Source: Candidatus Martarchaeota archaeon (lineage in GTDB: Archaea; Micrarchaeota; Micrarchaeia; Micrarchaeales; Micrarchaeaceae). Taken from it: 26,654 nucleotides of DNA. Under the pieces are notes generated by a model that was not told the origin of the DNA, ran no database searches, and saw only the letters and a list, made by a program, of their open reading frames with translations. Each line of letters opens with the position of its first letter. Position 1 is the first letter of the stretch. The stretch spans positions 1 through 26,654 of the forward strand of contig JAMCYJ010000011.1 in NCBI GenBank assembly GCA_023474155.1. The letters are read 5' to 3'. Below are positions 7,687 to 14,625 of the stretch, one piece after another. The position numbers were made by a program, and so were the translations under genes.

Positions 7687-7956
7687 CTAATCCCAAAGCT
7701 CTGAAAGGCCTTTGTTCTTGAATAAAATCTCATTAAGCTCCTTGTCGAAAGGCGCGTCGTTCCGTCTAAGCCATTCTATAAGCAGGCTCGCATGCTCCTT
7801 TTCATCATCCCTATTGTGCGATAGCATCTCCTTGAGGGACTTATCGCTGGTTGCGCTTATGCGCTCGTCGTACCACTTCTGCGCTTGAAGCTCTTCAACA
7901 AGGGACTGCCTCGCCCTGTTTATGTCCTCTACATTTGTTTTTTTGTTTTTGCTAAT
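7687..7956 (-). CDS. Encapsulin-type ferritin (EncFtn), ATT start
   Basis: An 89-residue two-helix ferritin of the encapsulated-ferritin family, which forms annular decamers and oxidises Fe2+. Family landmarks are EELQAQKWYDER (helix 1), LKEMLSHNRDDEKEHASLL (helix 2) and IEWLRRNDAPF. By alignment with EncFtn the ferroxidase ligands E22, E52 and H55 and the residues W28-Y29 are kept; one entry-site Glu is Gln here (Q24). The frame has no ATG, GTG or TTG from the upstream TAA until Met44, which is inside helix 2. GGTGAT with a 3-nt spacer (tcg) points to ATT at 7956 as start, the same signal that precedes the DUF47 ATG. No encapsulin shell gene is nearby and no obvious shell-targeting tail follows the ferritin core. 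Confidence 0.8.
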   Translation of the reverse strand: MSKNKKTNVEDINRARQSLVEELQAQKWYDERISATSDKSLKEMLSHNRDDEKEHASLLIEWLRRNDAPFDKELNEILFKNKGLSELWD

Positions 7957-8052
7957 CGAATCACCTGTTATGTATTTATAATTATGGTGGTAAATAATAA
8001 TGCTTGCAAATATTTAAATTTGACTAAATTTTATTAAGAGGCGGTGTCAAGA

Positions 8053-8763
8053 ATGGACAATATTAATTTTATGGATCTTATTGCATTGATAAAAATCAAG
8101 CCGGATACCCCTGTCGAGAAATTCGGGGCAGAGATCAATGCCTCTTTTTTTGATTCTTCAAACATACTCGGGGGGTTGAGGACAAAGGGCCTGATAGACT
8201 TTTCGGTCAATTTTCCTGACCAGAATAAAATCCAAGTGACAGACGCTGGAAAGCAGCTGATGCAGGATGCAGAACAGAAATCAGGGGCCGAATTCGACCT
8301 GCTGGACATGGAGATATTAAGGCAGCTGTCAGGGGCCAAAAGGGACATCACTGATATTTCAGGCGCATTGAACATAAGGCCTGTTGATCTTGCATTCAGG
8401 CTGTATAAGCTATTGAAAGGGGACTACATCTCTTATAATTTCAAGAATGCGAACATCGAAATAATGCTTACTGAAACAGGCTTTATCAAAGTAAAATCAG
8501 GCATTGCCCAGCAGAGCCAGGGCCAAATTCCGCAGGCGCCCGCCGCCGTGCAAAATGCACCGCAGGGCCAAATCAGTAATGCAAACCAGGAAGGCGCAGC
8601 GCAAACTGAAGAATCCCTCCAGTCAAATCAAATCTATGCCTCGTTTGAAAATAAGGTAAAGCAGATAAAGCTGATAAATAAGAACATAATAATCATATCC
8701 TCAGTGATAATTCTATTTGTAATTTTCCTGATATTCAAGGCAAAAATAGCGTCTTCTATATGA
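8053..8763 (+). CDS. Tail-anchored double winged-helix protein
   Basis: A 236-residue protein. Two helix-turn-helix-like units occupy about residues 5-75 (ending KIQVTDAGKQLMQDAEQ) and 82-152 (ILRQLSGAKRDITDISGAL, then a wing ending MLTETGFIKV). A Gln/Ala/Pro/Asn-rich linker (155-200) leads to one C-terminal membrane helix (about 212-231, IIIISSVIILFVIFLIFK). The expected topology is cytoplasmic DNA- or protein-binding domains anchored by the tail. A GTG at 8044 is also in frame; ATG 8053 is preferred because GGTG lies 5-6 nt before it. The stop TGA overlaps the start of the Nudix gene (ATGA), so the two are cotranscribed and perhaps translationally coupled. Exact family not recognised. Confidence 0.72.
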   Translation: MDNINFMDLIALIKIKPDTPVEKFGAEINASFFDSSNILGGLRTKGLIDFSVNFPDQNKIQVTDAGKQLMQDAEQKSGAEFDLLDMEILRQLSGAKRDITDISGALNIRPVDLAFRLYKLLKGDYISYNFKNANIEIMLTETGFIKVKSGIAQQSQGQIPQAPAAVQNAPQGQISNANQEGAAQTEESLQSNQIYASFENKVKQIKLINKNIIIISSVIILFVIFLIFKAKIASSI

Positions 8764-9218
8764 GTAAGCAAAAAGCCGCCGGCGGCAAGTATCCTGAACC
8801 GACAGTCGGTGCCATTATAGCCAATTCCAAGCGCGAAATCTTTTTGGTAAAGTCCCATAAATGGCACAACAAATACGTCATGCCAGGAGGCCATATAGAG
8901 CTCGGGGAGAAAATGGCAGACGCATTAAAAAGGGAGATAAAGGAAGAAACAGGCATGCGCATATCCAACATACGCTTTTTATCTCTGCACGAATTCGTTT
9001 TCCAGAAAACATACTGGAAGAAAAAGCATCTTCTCTTCATTAATTTTTACTGCACAGCGAGGCATACCAGCGGGGTAACGCTGAACGACGAGGCGGAGGA
9101 ATACGTATGGGTCGGCATTGCCAAGGCGCTTAAGCTCGATCTTGAACCGTCAACAAGGAAGGCAATAATTGAATATAAAAGCAGATTGCAGAATCCTGCG
9201 GTATCCGCTATCTATTGA
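8760..9218 (+). CDS. Nudix hydrolase
   Basis: A 152-residue Nudix pyrophosphohydrolase. The Nudix box is complete, from G44 through E50, R58-E59, E62-E63 to G65 (GGHIELGEKMADALKREI then KEETGM), which binds Mg2+ and the diphosphate. An N-terminal strand HNKYVMPGGH precedes it, as in NUDIX proteins that act on NTPs, ADP-ribose or similar. The ATG at 8760 overlaps the stop of the preceding winged-helix gene by 4 nt. Its 3' end overlaps the convergent UPF0173 gene by 11 nt. Substrate cannot be inferred; house-cleaning of nucleotides is the default guess. Confidence 0.9.
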   Translation: MSKQKAAGGKYPEPTVGAIIANSKREIFLVKSHKWHNKYVMPGGHIELGEKMADALKREIKEETGMRISNIRFLSLHEFVFQKTYWKKKHLLFINFYCTARHTSGVTLNDEAEEYVWVGIAKALKLDLEPSTRKAIIEYKSRLQNPAVSAIY

Positions 9219-9879
9219 ACGAGTATGTAGGTTCCTGTATTTCCTTCAGAATCAATGCGTTTACTCTTTTTTTAACTTCTTTCTCAATTTTCTCCGCGCC
9301 CGCCTTCCCTACAAGATTCTTATAGTGCATAGGCACAACGGACTTTGCATTTATTGCTTTTGCGGCATCGATCGCCTCTTCTTCATTCATCGTGTACGTT
9401 CCCCCCATCGGCAAAAGAGCAAAATCTATATTTTTGGCCTTCAGCCCGTTCATCTCATCTATAAAGTCCGTGTCCCCTGCGTGGTATATTTTCGTGCCGT
9501 CAACCTCTATTATGTATCCGACCCAGCCATTGCTCTTCGGATGGAACTGCATTCTCTCTTTTTTTATGTTGTATGCAGGGATCGTCTCTATTTTGATGCC
9601 TTTTGCTGACATTGATTCGTTCGGGCGCATGATCTTTAATATCCTGTAATCTGATTCTGACAAGCAGCCAGGCGCGGCGATTATCTCAGTGTCCTGCGTT
9701 GCAATTTTTTCGATGTCTTTTTTGCTGCAGTGGTCAAAATGCGCATGCGTTATTAATATGATATCAGCCTTGTTTTTTGCTGTTTCCTCGCTTATATTGA
9801 ACGGGTCAATGAATATATTAAGCCCTGCCCTGCTTTTTATATAAAAGCTTGCATGTCCTATCCAAAATAAATTTTCCAT
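9208..9879 (-). CDS. UPF0173-like metal-dependent hydrolase (beta-lactamase fold)
   Basis: A 223-residue metallo-beta-lactamase-fold protein. Zinc ligands are visible: HAHFDH at 45-50, H133 with D136 in IYHAGDTDF, and H185 in VVPMHYKNL. The sequence begins with the fold's usual WIGHASFYIK and FIDPF strands. Length and motif order match the UPF0173 / YtkL-UlaG-like group, which hydrolyse small cyclic or ester substrates that are mostly undetermined. No RNA-binding beta-CASP insert is present. The ATG at 9879 follows GCGGAT directly. It ends inside the 3' end of the Nudix gene. Cytoplasmic. Confidence 0.88.
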   Translation of the reverse strand: MENLFWIGHASFYIKSRAGLNIFIDPFNISEETAKNKADIILITHAHFDHCSKKDIEKIATQDTEIIAAPGCLSESDYRILKIMRPNESMSAKGIKIETIPAYNIKKERMQFHPKSNGWVGYIIEVDGTKIYHAGDTDFIDEMNGLKAKNIDFALLPMGGTYTMNEEEAIDAAKAINAKSVVPMHYKNLVGKAGAEKIEKEVKKRVNALILKEIQEPTYSFNR

Positions 9880-9941
9880 ATCCGCACTAATTTAATATCT
9901 CTTTGGGAACCCGCCGCCCGCAACGGCTCCACTTACCGTCT

Positions 9942-10307
9942 TTACCCGAATATTGATCCAAATCCTGCATTTGCTTTCGATTCCTCCTCGTCGATAAAAT
10001 TTATGACCTTTGCCTCGATTTCATTGCTCGCCCTTTTTACTGTCTTGAACTTTTCCTTGAAAAGCTCCTCTGCCTTGCCGAGAAATTCGTCGTTAGCCTT
10101 AACATAAAGAAAATACCTTGAGCTTTCAAGCGAAAGCAGCGAGCCATTTTTTATTTCATACTCCTGCCGTTTGAATATGACGTCGCCGAACTTGTCTTTT
10201 TTTATCTCGTTTATGTCTATGTTCTTATCTGTGTAAGGGTCGTAGTCGAGTGTTTTTTTCAAAGAATTTATCTCTGACTCGTCGCATTCATAAACTCGTA
10301 CTGCCAT
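9942..10307 (-). CDS. Unknown small protein paired with eS8
   Basis: A 121-residue acidic alpha/beta protein. It begins with a beta strand (MAVRVYECDESE), has alternating Lys/Glu-rich strands in the middle (VIFKRQEYEIKNGSLLSLE, YFLYVKAND) and a helix LGKAEELFKEKF, and ends with Gly-Phe repeats (GFGSIFG). No catalytic motif. The start is well supported: ATGAT, 3-nt spacer, ATG. Only 4 bp separate it from the eS8 gene upstream, so it is cotranscribed and may act in ribosome or RNA metabolism; that role is inference from context alone. Confidence 0.65.
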   Translation of the reverse strand: MAVRVYECDESEINSLKKTLDYDPYTDKNIDINEIKKDKFGDVIFKRQEYEIKNGSLLSLESSRYFLYVKANDEFLGKAEELFKEKFKTVKRASNEIEAKVINFIDEEESKANAGFGSIFG

Positions 10308-10311
10308 CTCA

Positions 10312-10707
10312 TCATTCCAGCAATTTTGCGTTTATGTTTCCCTCCCTCCCGGGTCTATTTGTTATGACTGCCTTCCCAAAGTCTGTGTTTATGACCGTCC
10401 CCTTCGTAAGGATATTTTGCCTTGCAAAGTTTCTGTTGTCCTTTGATTCCAGCACGCCCTTTATTTCTGATTTTTTATACCCCTCCTTTGTAAGCAAGTT
10501 CACAAAGCCGGCTTTTTTCAGTACGCTGTGGAGTTTTCCCCCGCGCATCCTCATTTTTTTAACAACATTCTTCTTGTCCAGCTTTGTTGCGGAAAAATAG
10601 TTTCCGATTTCCTGTTTTTGCTTATCGCGAAAAGAGACGAGCCTTTTTCCATTTCCGTTTATTTTTGTCTTAGATTTCCTATGAATCTGAATTCCAAATT
10701 GAGCCAC
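10312..10707 (-). CDS. rps8e: 30S ribosomal protein eS8
   Basis: A small-subunit protein found only in archaea and eukaryotes. Recognisable blocks are MRMRGGKLHSVLKKAG (family RTRGGN...), ESKDNRNFARQNILTKGTVI and TDFGKAVITNRPGREGNINA, which ends the family. The frame runs upstream to an ATG at 10746, but GTG at 10707 follows GTGAT with a 3-nt spacer and yields MAQFGIQIHRKS, matching the family N-terminus (MAxxQGRSxRKPTG). This gives 131 residues, the usual length. It is the first gene of a pair with a small unknown protein. Confidence 0.92.
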   Translation of the reverse strand: MAQFGIQIHRKSKTKINGNGKRLVSFRDKQKQEIGNYFSATKLDKKNVVKKMRMRGGKLHSVLKKAGFVNLLTKEGYKKSEIKGVLESKDNRNFARQNILTKGTVINTDFGKAVITNRPGREGNINAKLLE

Positions 10708-10886
10708 TGTATCACTTAAATTTAATTTTAAACATCTGCGCAGCATAGCCTTGGGCCTCTGCCGTCTTGTAAATAATTGTAGATATCTGTTTATAAATAA
10801 AAAGCTTAAGATATAAAATATTTTGTAATATTATTCAGGCCATTAAAGGAATATAAATATATGTTTTAATTGCCTTTTTTCTGTTT

Positions 10887-11258
10887 TTAAAGCAGCTTCA
10901 TTTTGCTTGTGATAAAGTCTATCTCGTTTGATTTCCAAGGCCCTACTCCCAATGCTGTTTTGGATCCTGGCGGTATTTCCGTCAATCCCGCATCGGTCAC
11001 AAGAGCGCATGGTATTTTCCTGAACTCGAACGCCCTGAAAAGCTTCAGCAGGGACTCCTCGTCGTTTACTTTCAGCACAATCTTTTTTTCCCCGGACTCA
11101 AGCCATTCCATAGCTATTCTCTTATCCTGCTGCTCTGCCTTCAAATAGCTCATAATCGATGCATGCGCTCCTTGCGCAACCATCTTGCCCTTGCCCATTT
11201 CCAAATCAGTGCGTATTATTATCGCCTGTTTTATCTCGTCTTTTGATATTCCTTGCAT
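10887..11258 (-). CDS. pth2: Peptidyl-tRNA hydrolase, archaeal/eukaryotic type (Pth2)
   Basis: Releases peptides from peptidyl-tRNA that drops off the ribosome. The Pth2 fold signatures are all visible: IIIRTDLEMGKGKMVAQGAHA, KKIVLKVNDEESL, then LVTDAGLTEIPPGSKTALGVGP and the C-terminal FITSKMKLL. The frame opens at ATG 11279, but ATG 11258 is preceded by GTGGAT with a 3-nt spacer and gives 123 residues, closer to the family size (about 115-120); I chose it and regard the longer form as possible. It lies 32 bp after metK on the same strand, a likely operon. Confidence 0.93.
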   Translation of the reverse strand: MQGISKDEIKQAIIIRTDLEMGKGKMVAQGAHASIMSYLKAEQQDKRIAMEWLESGEKKIVLKVNDEESLLKLFRAFEFRKIPCALVTDAGLTEIPPGSKTALGVGPWKSNEIDFITSKMKLL

Positions 11259-11290
11259 AAAATCCACTGATGAAAGCATATAAATAAAAT

Positions 11291-12490
11291 TCAGAATGTT
11301 GGGTACCTGCCTTTTATTATGTCCCGGGTGAGCTCCTTTGTGCCGTCAAGCATTTCTTCGCAGATTCCGGCCACCTTGCCCTTGATCCTGTCTACGTCCT
11401 TTCCGATAAGCTCAACCTTTAGGTTCTTGGGGTCGCTTATGCTTCGCCCTATCTGAGATACGATTGATACATTGCATTCGTCTATATCGGGATACAGGTC
11501 TGAAACATCATTTGCTATTTTGTTTGCCATTATGCTGTATATCTTGCCGACATGGTTTACTGGGTTCTTGCCGCTTGCAGCCTCAAGGCTCATGCTCCTG
11601 AAAGGAGTTATTATGCCGTTAATCCTGTTGCCCCTCCCTACGGACCCATCATCTCCTGCCTCGCAGCTGAGTCCTGATTTTGTAAGGTATACGTCGCCTT
11701 TTTCATGCAAATCGCCTGTGTTTATCTCTATATTCAGATTTTTGTCTGTAAGTTTTTTTGCAAAGGAGTACAGGTCCTTTGCGATTCTTTCTTTAAATCC
11801 TATATATTCCTCTATATCCCTTACGAATTTTGAAACAAATGCAATCGCAACCGTGACATTGATCTCGTTTTTCTCGCGAACCCCCATAATTTTTATATCC
11901 TCTCCTACAACAGGCATCCTGCTTTTGTAGGCTTTTGAATTGAGGTAGTTTTCGATTTTTAGGCTAAGATTTTCAGTTTCTGTGAACGGCGCAAAGCCTA
12001 TCCCGAATGAGGTGTCATTCGCAAGGGGCGTGCCTGTATTTCTCATAAATATATTATTCAGATCCGCAGAGCCTTGTGCAAGTTTAGTGCCTACCACTAC
12101 CTCTTTTTCAATGTCAAGGAATCTTGTATTCTCCTTTAAATATTTCTTTGTCGCGTCTACGACTATGTCCCCGACAGGAATTTTTTTGTCCATGAACCTG
12201 CTTGTAGCCCTTCCGGCAATTATCACTTCTATAGGCTTTGTTATAACGCCCTTTCCGAATCCCACATTTGACTCGCCTCCGACAATAAGGCCCTTGTCGA
12301 CATTATGGTGCAGTACTGCCCCGAAATTGTCAAGATATTGCTTGCTGAGCTCAATACTCGCATTTTCAACAATTCCGTCAATCAGGCTATCAGGATGCCC
12401 TCTGCCCTTTCTCTCAACATACTCTATCTCCTGCTTATAAAGTGGAGTTTTATTCGATTTTATTATGGTTATGTTCTTCATGCGATTCAT
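11291..12490 (-). CDS. mat: S-adenosylmethionine synthetase, archaeal type
   Basis: Makes AdoMet from methionine and ATP; the cofactor supplies the methyltransferases at the right end of the window. It is the divergent archaeal form (about 400 residues; here 399). Signatures are ERKGRGHPDSLIDG near the N-terminus, VGTKLAQGSADL, NDTSFGIGFAPFTETE, and the glycine loop GDDGSVGRGNRINGIITP, ending KGRYPTF. The next in-frame ATG at 12481 (after TGAAT with a 3-nt gap) is an alternative start that removes three residues. The gene leads Pth2 on the same strand. The 152-bp upstream gap is AT-rich with a duplicated TCAGCAT motif near 12547-12562 whose meaning is unclear. Confidence 0.95.
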   Translation of the reverse strand: MNRMKNITIIKSNKTPLYKQEIEYVERKGRGHPDSLIDGIVENASIELSKQYLDNFGAVLHHNVDKGLIVGGESNVGFGKGVITKPIEVIIAGRATSRFMDKKIPVGDIVVDATKKYLKENTRFLDIEKEVVVGTKLAQGSADLNNIFMRNTGTPLANDTSFGIGFAPFTETENLSLKIENYLNSKAYKSRMPVVGEDIKIMGVREKNEINVTVAIAFVSKFVRDIEEYIGFKERIAKDLYSFAKKLTDKNLNIEINTGDLHEKGDVYLTKSGLSCEAGDDGSVGRGNRINGIITPFRSMSLEAASGKNPVNHVGKIYSIMANKIANDVSDLYPDIDECNVSIVSQIGRSISDPKNLKVELIGKDVDRIKGKVAGICEEMLDGTKELTRDIIKGRYPTF

Positions 12491-12642
12491 TTTTTGGGAT
12501 TTTTAGCCTAATCTAATATCTCACTATATTTCCTTGTCTGCTGAATTCAGCATGAATCAGCATAAAAGTTTAATTTAATAAAGAGTGTCGAAAATTAATA
12601 AATCTTTTTAGCAATTCTATAAATCGCCCGCACGCTGCCAAG

Positions 12643-13218
12643 CTATTGTTTTCCTGCAATTCTACTTGCGTTGTTAATTAGTTCTCCAGGTCTGTAAAGT
12701 CTGTCCTCCATAAGTATGTTAAATGAACCTCCTATTCTCATGTCGATTGCGATATGCCGTGTTTCGTTTCCAAACAGATCAATTTCAAAAATGGGTGCGC
12801 CGTATTTTAATATAATATTCAATATCCGCTCCATGCTGCCCAAATCTGCGCCGTTCTGCAGGCCAAAAAACCTTACCTCTATGCTGTTATTCCTGTTTTC
12901 GTTCAGATACAGTTCTAATTCCTCAAGCCTGTTCTCTGCATGCTCTGCCGGCGCGAATCTCTGCGCAAGCATTCTTTTAGAATTAATATCATAAACAGAT
13001 ATAAGCAATTCCCCTGTAATGTTTGTTGCCGCGACATACCTTTCCGATAATAGCGCTGCGTATTCAAAAACCATAGACTCGCCATTGGCCAGGTATTTCA
13101 CCTCTTTGAATTTATCAAGCTTTTGTTTTGAAATATGCGGCCGGTCTTCGTAGGTTTCCAGATACCTAACGCTCCCCACCTTTTTCAGATTTTCTTTAAA
13201 GATCTTTTCAAAGCTCAT
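12643..13218 (-). CDS. CheD-like protein lacking catalytic residues
   Basis: A 191-residue protein I match tentatively to CheD, the receptor glutamine deamidase fold. The C-terminal run ERILNIILKYGAPIFEIDLF, then ETRHIAIDMRIGGSFNI, parallels CheD's strand-helix-strand end (DxGGNxGRxVxFDxxTGxV). NITGELLISVYDINSKRMLAQ parallels CheD's LGSCVxVCxxDPxxxxGxxAH. In that alignment the catalytic Cys falls on E70 and the His on Q86, so deamidase activity is unlikely. The first 45 residues are a charged, Lys-rich extension. The frame opens at 13257; ATG 13218 (after GGGA with a 5-nt gap) is preferred because it puts the duplicated TATA boxes upstream. No chemotaxis genes are in the window. Confidence 0.5.
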   Translation of the reverse strand: MSFEKIFKENLKKVGSVRYLETYEDRPHISKQKLDKFKEVKYLANGESMVFEYAALLSERYVAATNITGELLISVYDINSKRMLAQRFAPAEHAENRLEELELYLNENRNNSIEVRFFGLQNGADLGSMERILNIILKYGAPIFEIDLFGNETRHIAIDMRIGGSFNILMEDRLYRPGELINNASRIAGKQ

Positions 13219-13252
13219 CGCATTCCCGAATAAAATTTGCAATTGGAGGAGC

Positions 13253-13304
13253 AGCAATGCTCTTATATTTACTTTTACAGCAATGCTTTTATATTCACTT
13301 TTAT
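13253..13304 (-). promoter_or_regulatory. Tandemly duplicated 26-bp promoter-like unit
   Basis: Two adjacent 26-bp copies, 13253-13278 and 13279-13304, differ at only three positions (plus-strand core AGCAATGCTYTTATATTYAC). Read on the minus strand each gives a TATA-like AATATAARAG. The boxes are 26 bp apart, about the distance from an archaeal TATA box to its start site. The nearer box would start transcription about 20-25 bp before ATG 13218. Confidence 0.5.
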
Positions 13305-13483
13305 TAATTTTTAATGCACTAACATTTAAAATTTCCTGTTTTATAGCGCCCGTGCGGATTTAATAAGAAAGTTATAAAAATATTGCATATCTATATATAA
13401 TTAATCTTTTGAATAGATTATTCTTATTTTTAAATTTTATTTGAAAGTTTAATCCCTAAAATATACGAATTTCTCGTGATACC
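13305..13483 (+). promoter_or_regulatory. Promoter region of the rpoD-ribosomal protein operon
   Basis: A strongly AT-rich interval. The best TATA box for the plus strand is CTATATATAA at 13391-13400, which predicts a leader of roughly 60 nt before the TTG start of rpoD. The Shine-Dalgarno core GTGAT is at 13476-13480, 3 nt before the start. Confidence 0.5.
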
Positions 13484-14050
13484 TTGAAGATAGAGCAGAT
13501 TACAGGCGATAATAAAACATTAAGTTTTGTATTAAAGGATGCAAACCACAGCATTGCAAATTCCTTGAGGAGGATCGCGATGAATAGCGTAGACACCTTT
13601 GCGATAGATTCTGTTACATTCTACAAAAACACAAGTTCGATGTTCGATGAGTACATTGCGCATAGAATAGGATTGGTGCCGATAATAACCCCCAAAAAAG
13701 GCTATTCAGCAGGAGACGAAATTCTCTTTACTCTTGAGGCTGTCGGGCCAAAGACTGTCTATTCTTCGGAACTGGCGTCGACCGACAAAAACGTAAAGGT
13801 CGCGAACCCTGGCATACCCTTAATAAAGCTGGCCAACAACCAAGAACTCAGAATTGACGGAAAGGCAGTGTTGAGCACAGGGCAAAAGCATGCAAAATTC
13901 CAGCCAGGCATTGTGGCATATGAGGAAATCAATGATTCCTCTTTTAAGTTTTATGTGGAGACGTTCGGGCAGATGCCGCCGGCTGAAATAATTGAGAATG
14001 CATGTAAAAAAATAGAACATGAATTAAAGGAGATTAAAAACAAATTATAA
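13484..14050 (+). CDS. rpoD: DNA-directed RNA polymerase subunit D (Rpo3), short form
   Basis: Archaeal homologue of bacterial alpha N-terminal domain and eukaryotic Rpb3; with subunits L, N and P it nucleates polymerase assembly. Family signatures are KIEQITGDNKTLSFVLKDA, ANSLRRIAMNSVDTFAIDSV, YIAHRIGLVPI, and the dimerisation C-terminus FYVETFGQMPPAEII. The TTG start is set by GTGAT with a 3-nt spacer. At 188 residues it is much shorter than many archaeal D subunits (about 260). The segment that holds the ferredoxin-like Fe-S domain is absent: GQKHAKFQPGIVAYEEI has no Cys cluster and runs straight on to the C-terminal strand. It heads the conserved block with eL18, uL13, uS9, RpoN and uS2. 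Confidence 0.94.
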   Translation: MKIEQITGDNKTLSFVLKDANHSIANSLRRIAMNSVDTFAIDSVTFYKNTSSMFDEYIAHRIGLVPIITPKKGYSAGDEILFTLEAVGPKTVYSSELASTDKNVKVANPGIPLIKLANNQELRIDGKAVLSTGQKHAKFQPGIVAYEEINDSSFKFYVETFGQMPPAEIIENACKKIEHELKEIKNKL

Positions 14051-14084
14051 GTATGTGCGCTTGCATTAATTAAACAATATATGT

Positions 14085-14186
14085 GCAGGAGTGGCAGAGC
14101 TTGGCCAAATGCGCAGGACTGAGGTGCTTTATGCTCGGAACTTCTGTGTCTTAGAGACTGCGTGAGTTCGAATCTCACCTCCTGCA
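14085..14186 (+). tRNA. tRNA-Leu(GAG) with intron
   Basis: Acceptor GCAGGAG pairs with CTCCTGC, with discriminator A and no encoded CCA. The D arm and T arm (GTGAG-TTCGAAT-CTCAC) are standard. A 15-nt variable arm with a GTCT/AGAC stem marks a class II tRNA. The anticodon stem CAGGA/TTCTG encloses 23 nt, so a 16-nt intron after position 37 leaves the loop CTGAGGC and anticodon GAG (Leu). The intron's CTCGG pairs with CTGAG of the loop, leaving a 3-nt bulge (AAC) at the 3' splice site, as expected for a splicing-endonuclease substrate. It sits between rpoD and the eL18 gene on the same strand. Confidence 0.93.
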
Positions 14187-14218
14187 AATAATAAATCAAA
14201 GATTAACGACTGATTTGC

Positions 14219-14584
14219 ATGAAAATAGATATGAAACAGATAAGCAAAAGGATCGAAAATCCAACAACCCTCGAATGGTTCAGCGTTATTGCCGAAACCA
14301 GACAAAATGACAGGAGCAACAAGATCTATGAAAATCTTGCAAAGCTCTTAAACAAAAGGAACAGCATTAAGGTTAACCTGTGGAAACTGAGCAAGCACTC
14401 CAAGGACGGGGATTGCTTGATTGTCCCTGGAAAGGTGCTCGGCGTAGGAAGCCTTGACCATAAGATAAGCGTATGCGCGATCGATTTTTCCGAATCTGCG
14501 CTCGAGCAGCTGCGCAAATCAAGTTCAACAGTGATAAAGATACAGGAAGCAATAGGCAAAAAAGGCCTTAAAATAATAATATGA
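14219..14584 (+). CDS. rpl18e: 50S ribosomal protein eL18
   Basis: A 121-residue large-subunit protein of the archaeal/eukaryotic eL18 family (bacterial L15-like fold). Signatures are LAKLLNKRNSIKVNLWKLSKHS, then the conserved VPGKVLGVGSLDHKISVCAIDFS and a C-terminal GKKGLKIII. ATG 14219 follows TGAT with a 4-nt gap. An internal ATG at 14231 is possible but less well placed. Its position after RNA polymerase subunit D and before uL13 is the standard archaeal order. Confidence 0.94.
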   Translation: MKIDMKQISKRIENPTTLEWFSVIAETRQNDRSNKIYENLAKLLNKRNSIKVNLWKLSKHSKDGDCLIVPGKVLGVGSLDHKISVCAIDFSESALEQLRKSSSTVIKIQEAIGKKGLKIII

Positions 14585-14625
14585 TGGGTTAACCAGCAAT
14601 TAGACCTAATAATTTTAAACAGAGT

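Noticed and set aside
7954..7966. GTG overlapping the Shine-Dalgarno of the ferritin gene as its start
   Set aside because: That GTG is in another frame and meets a TAG after 11 codons; it cannot encode the ferritin.
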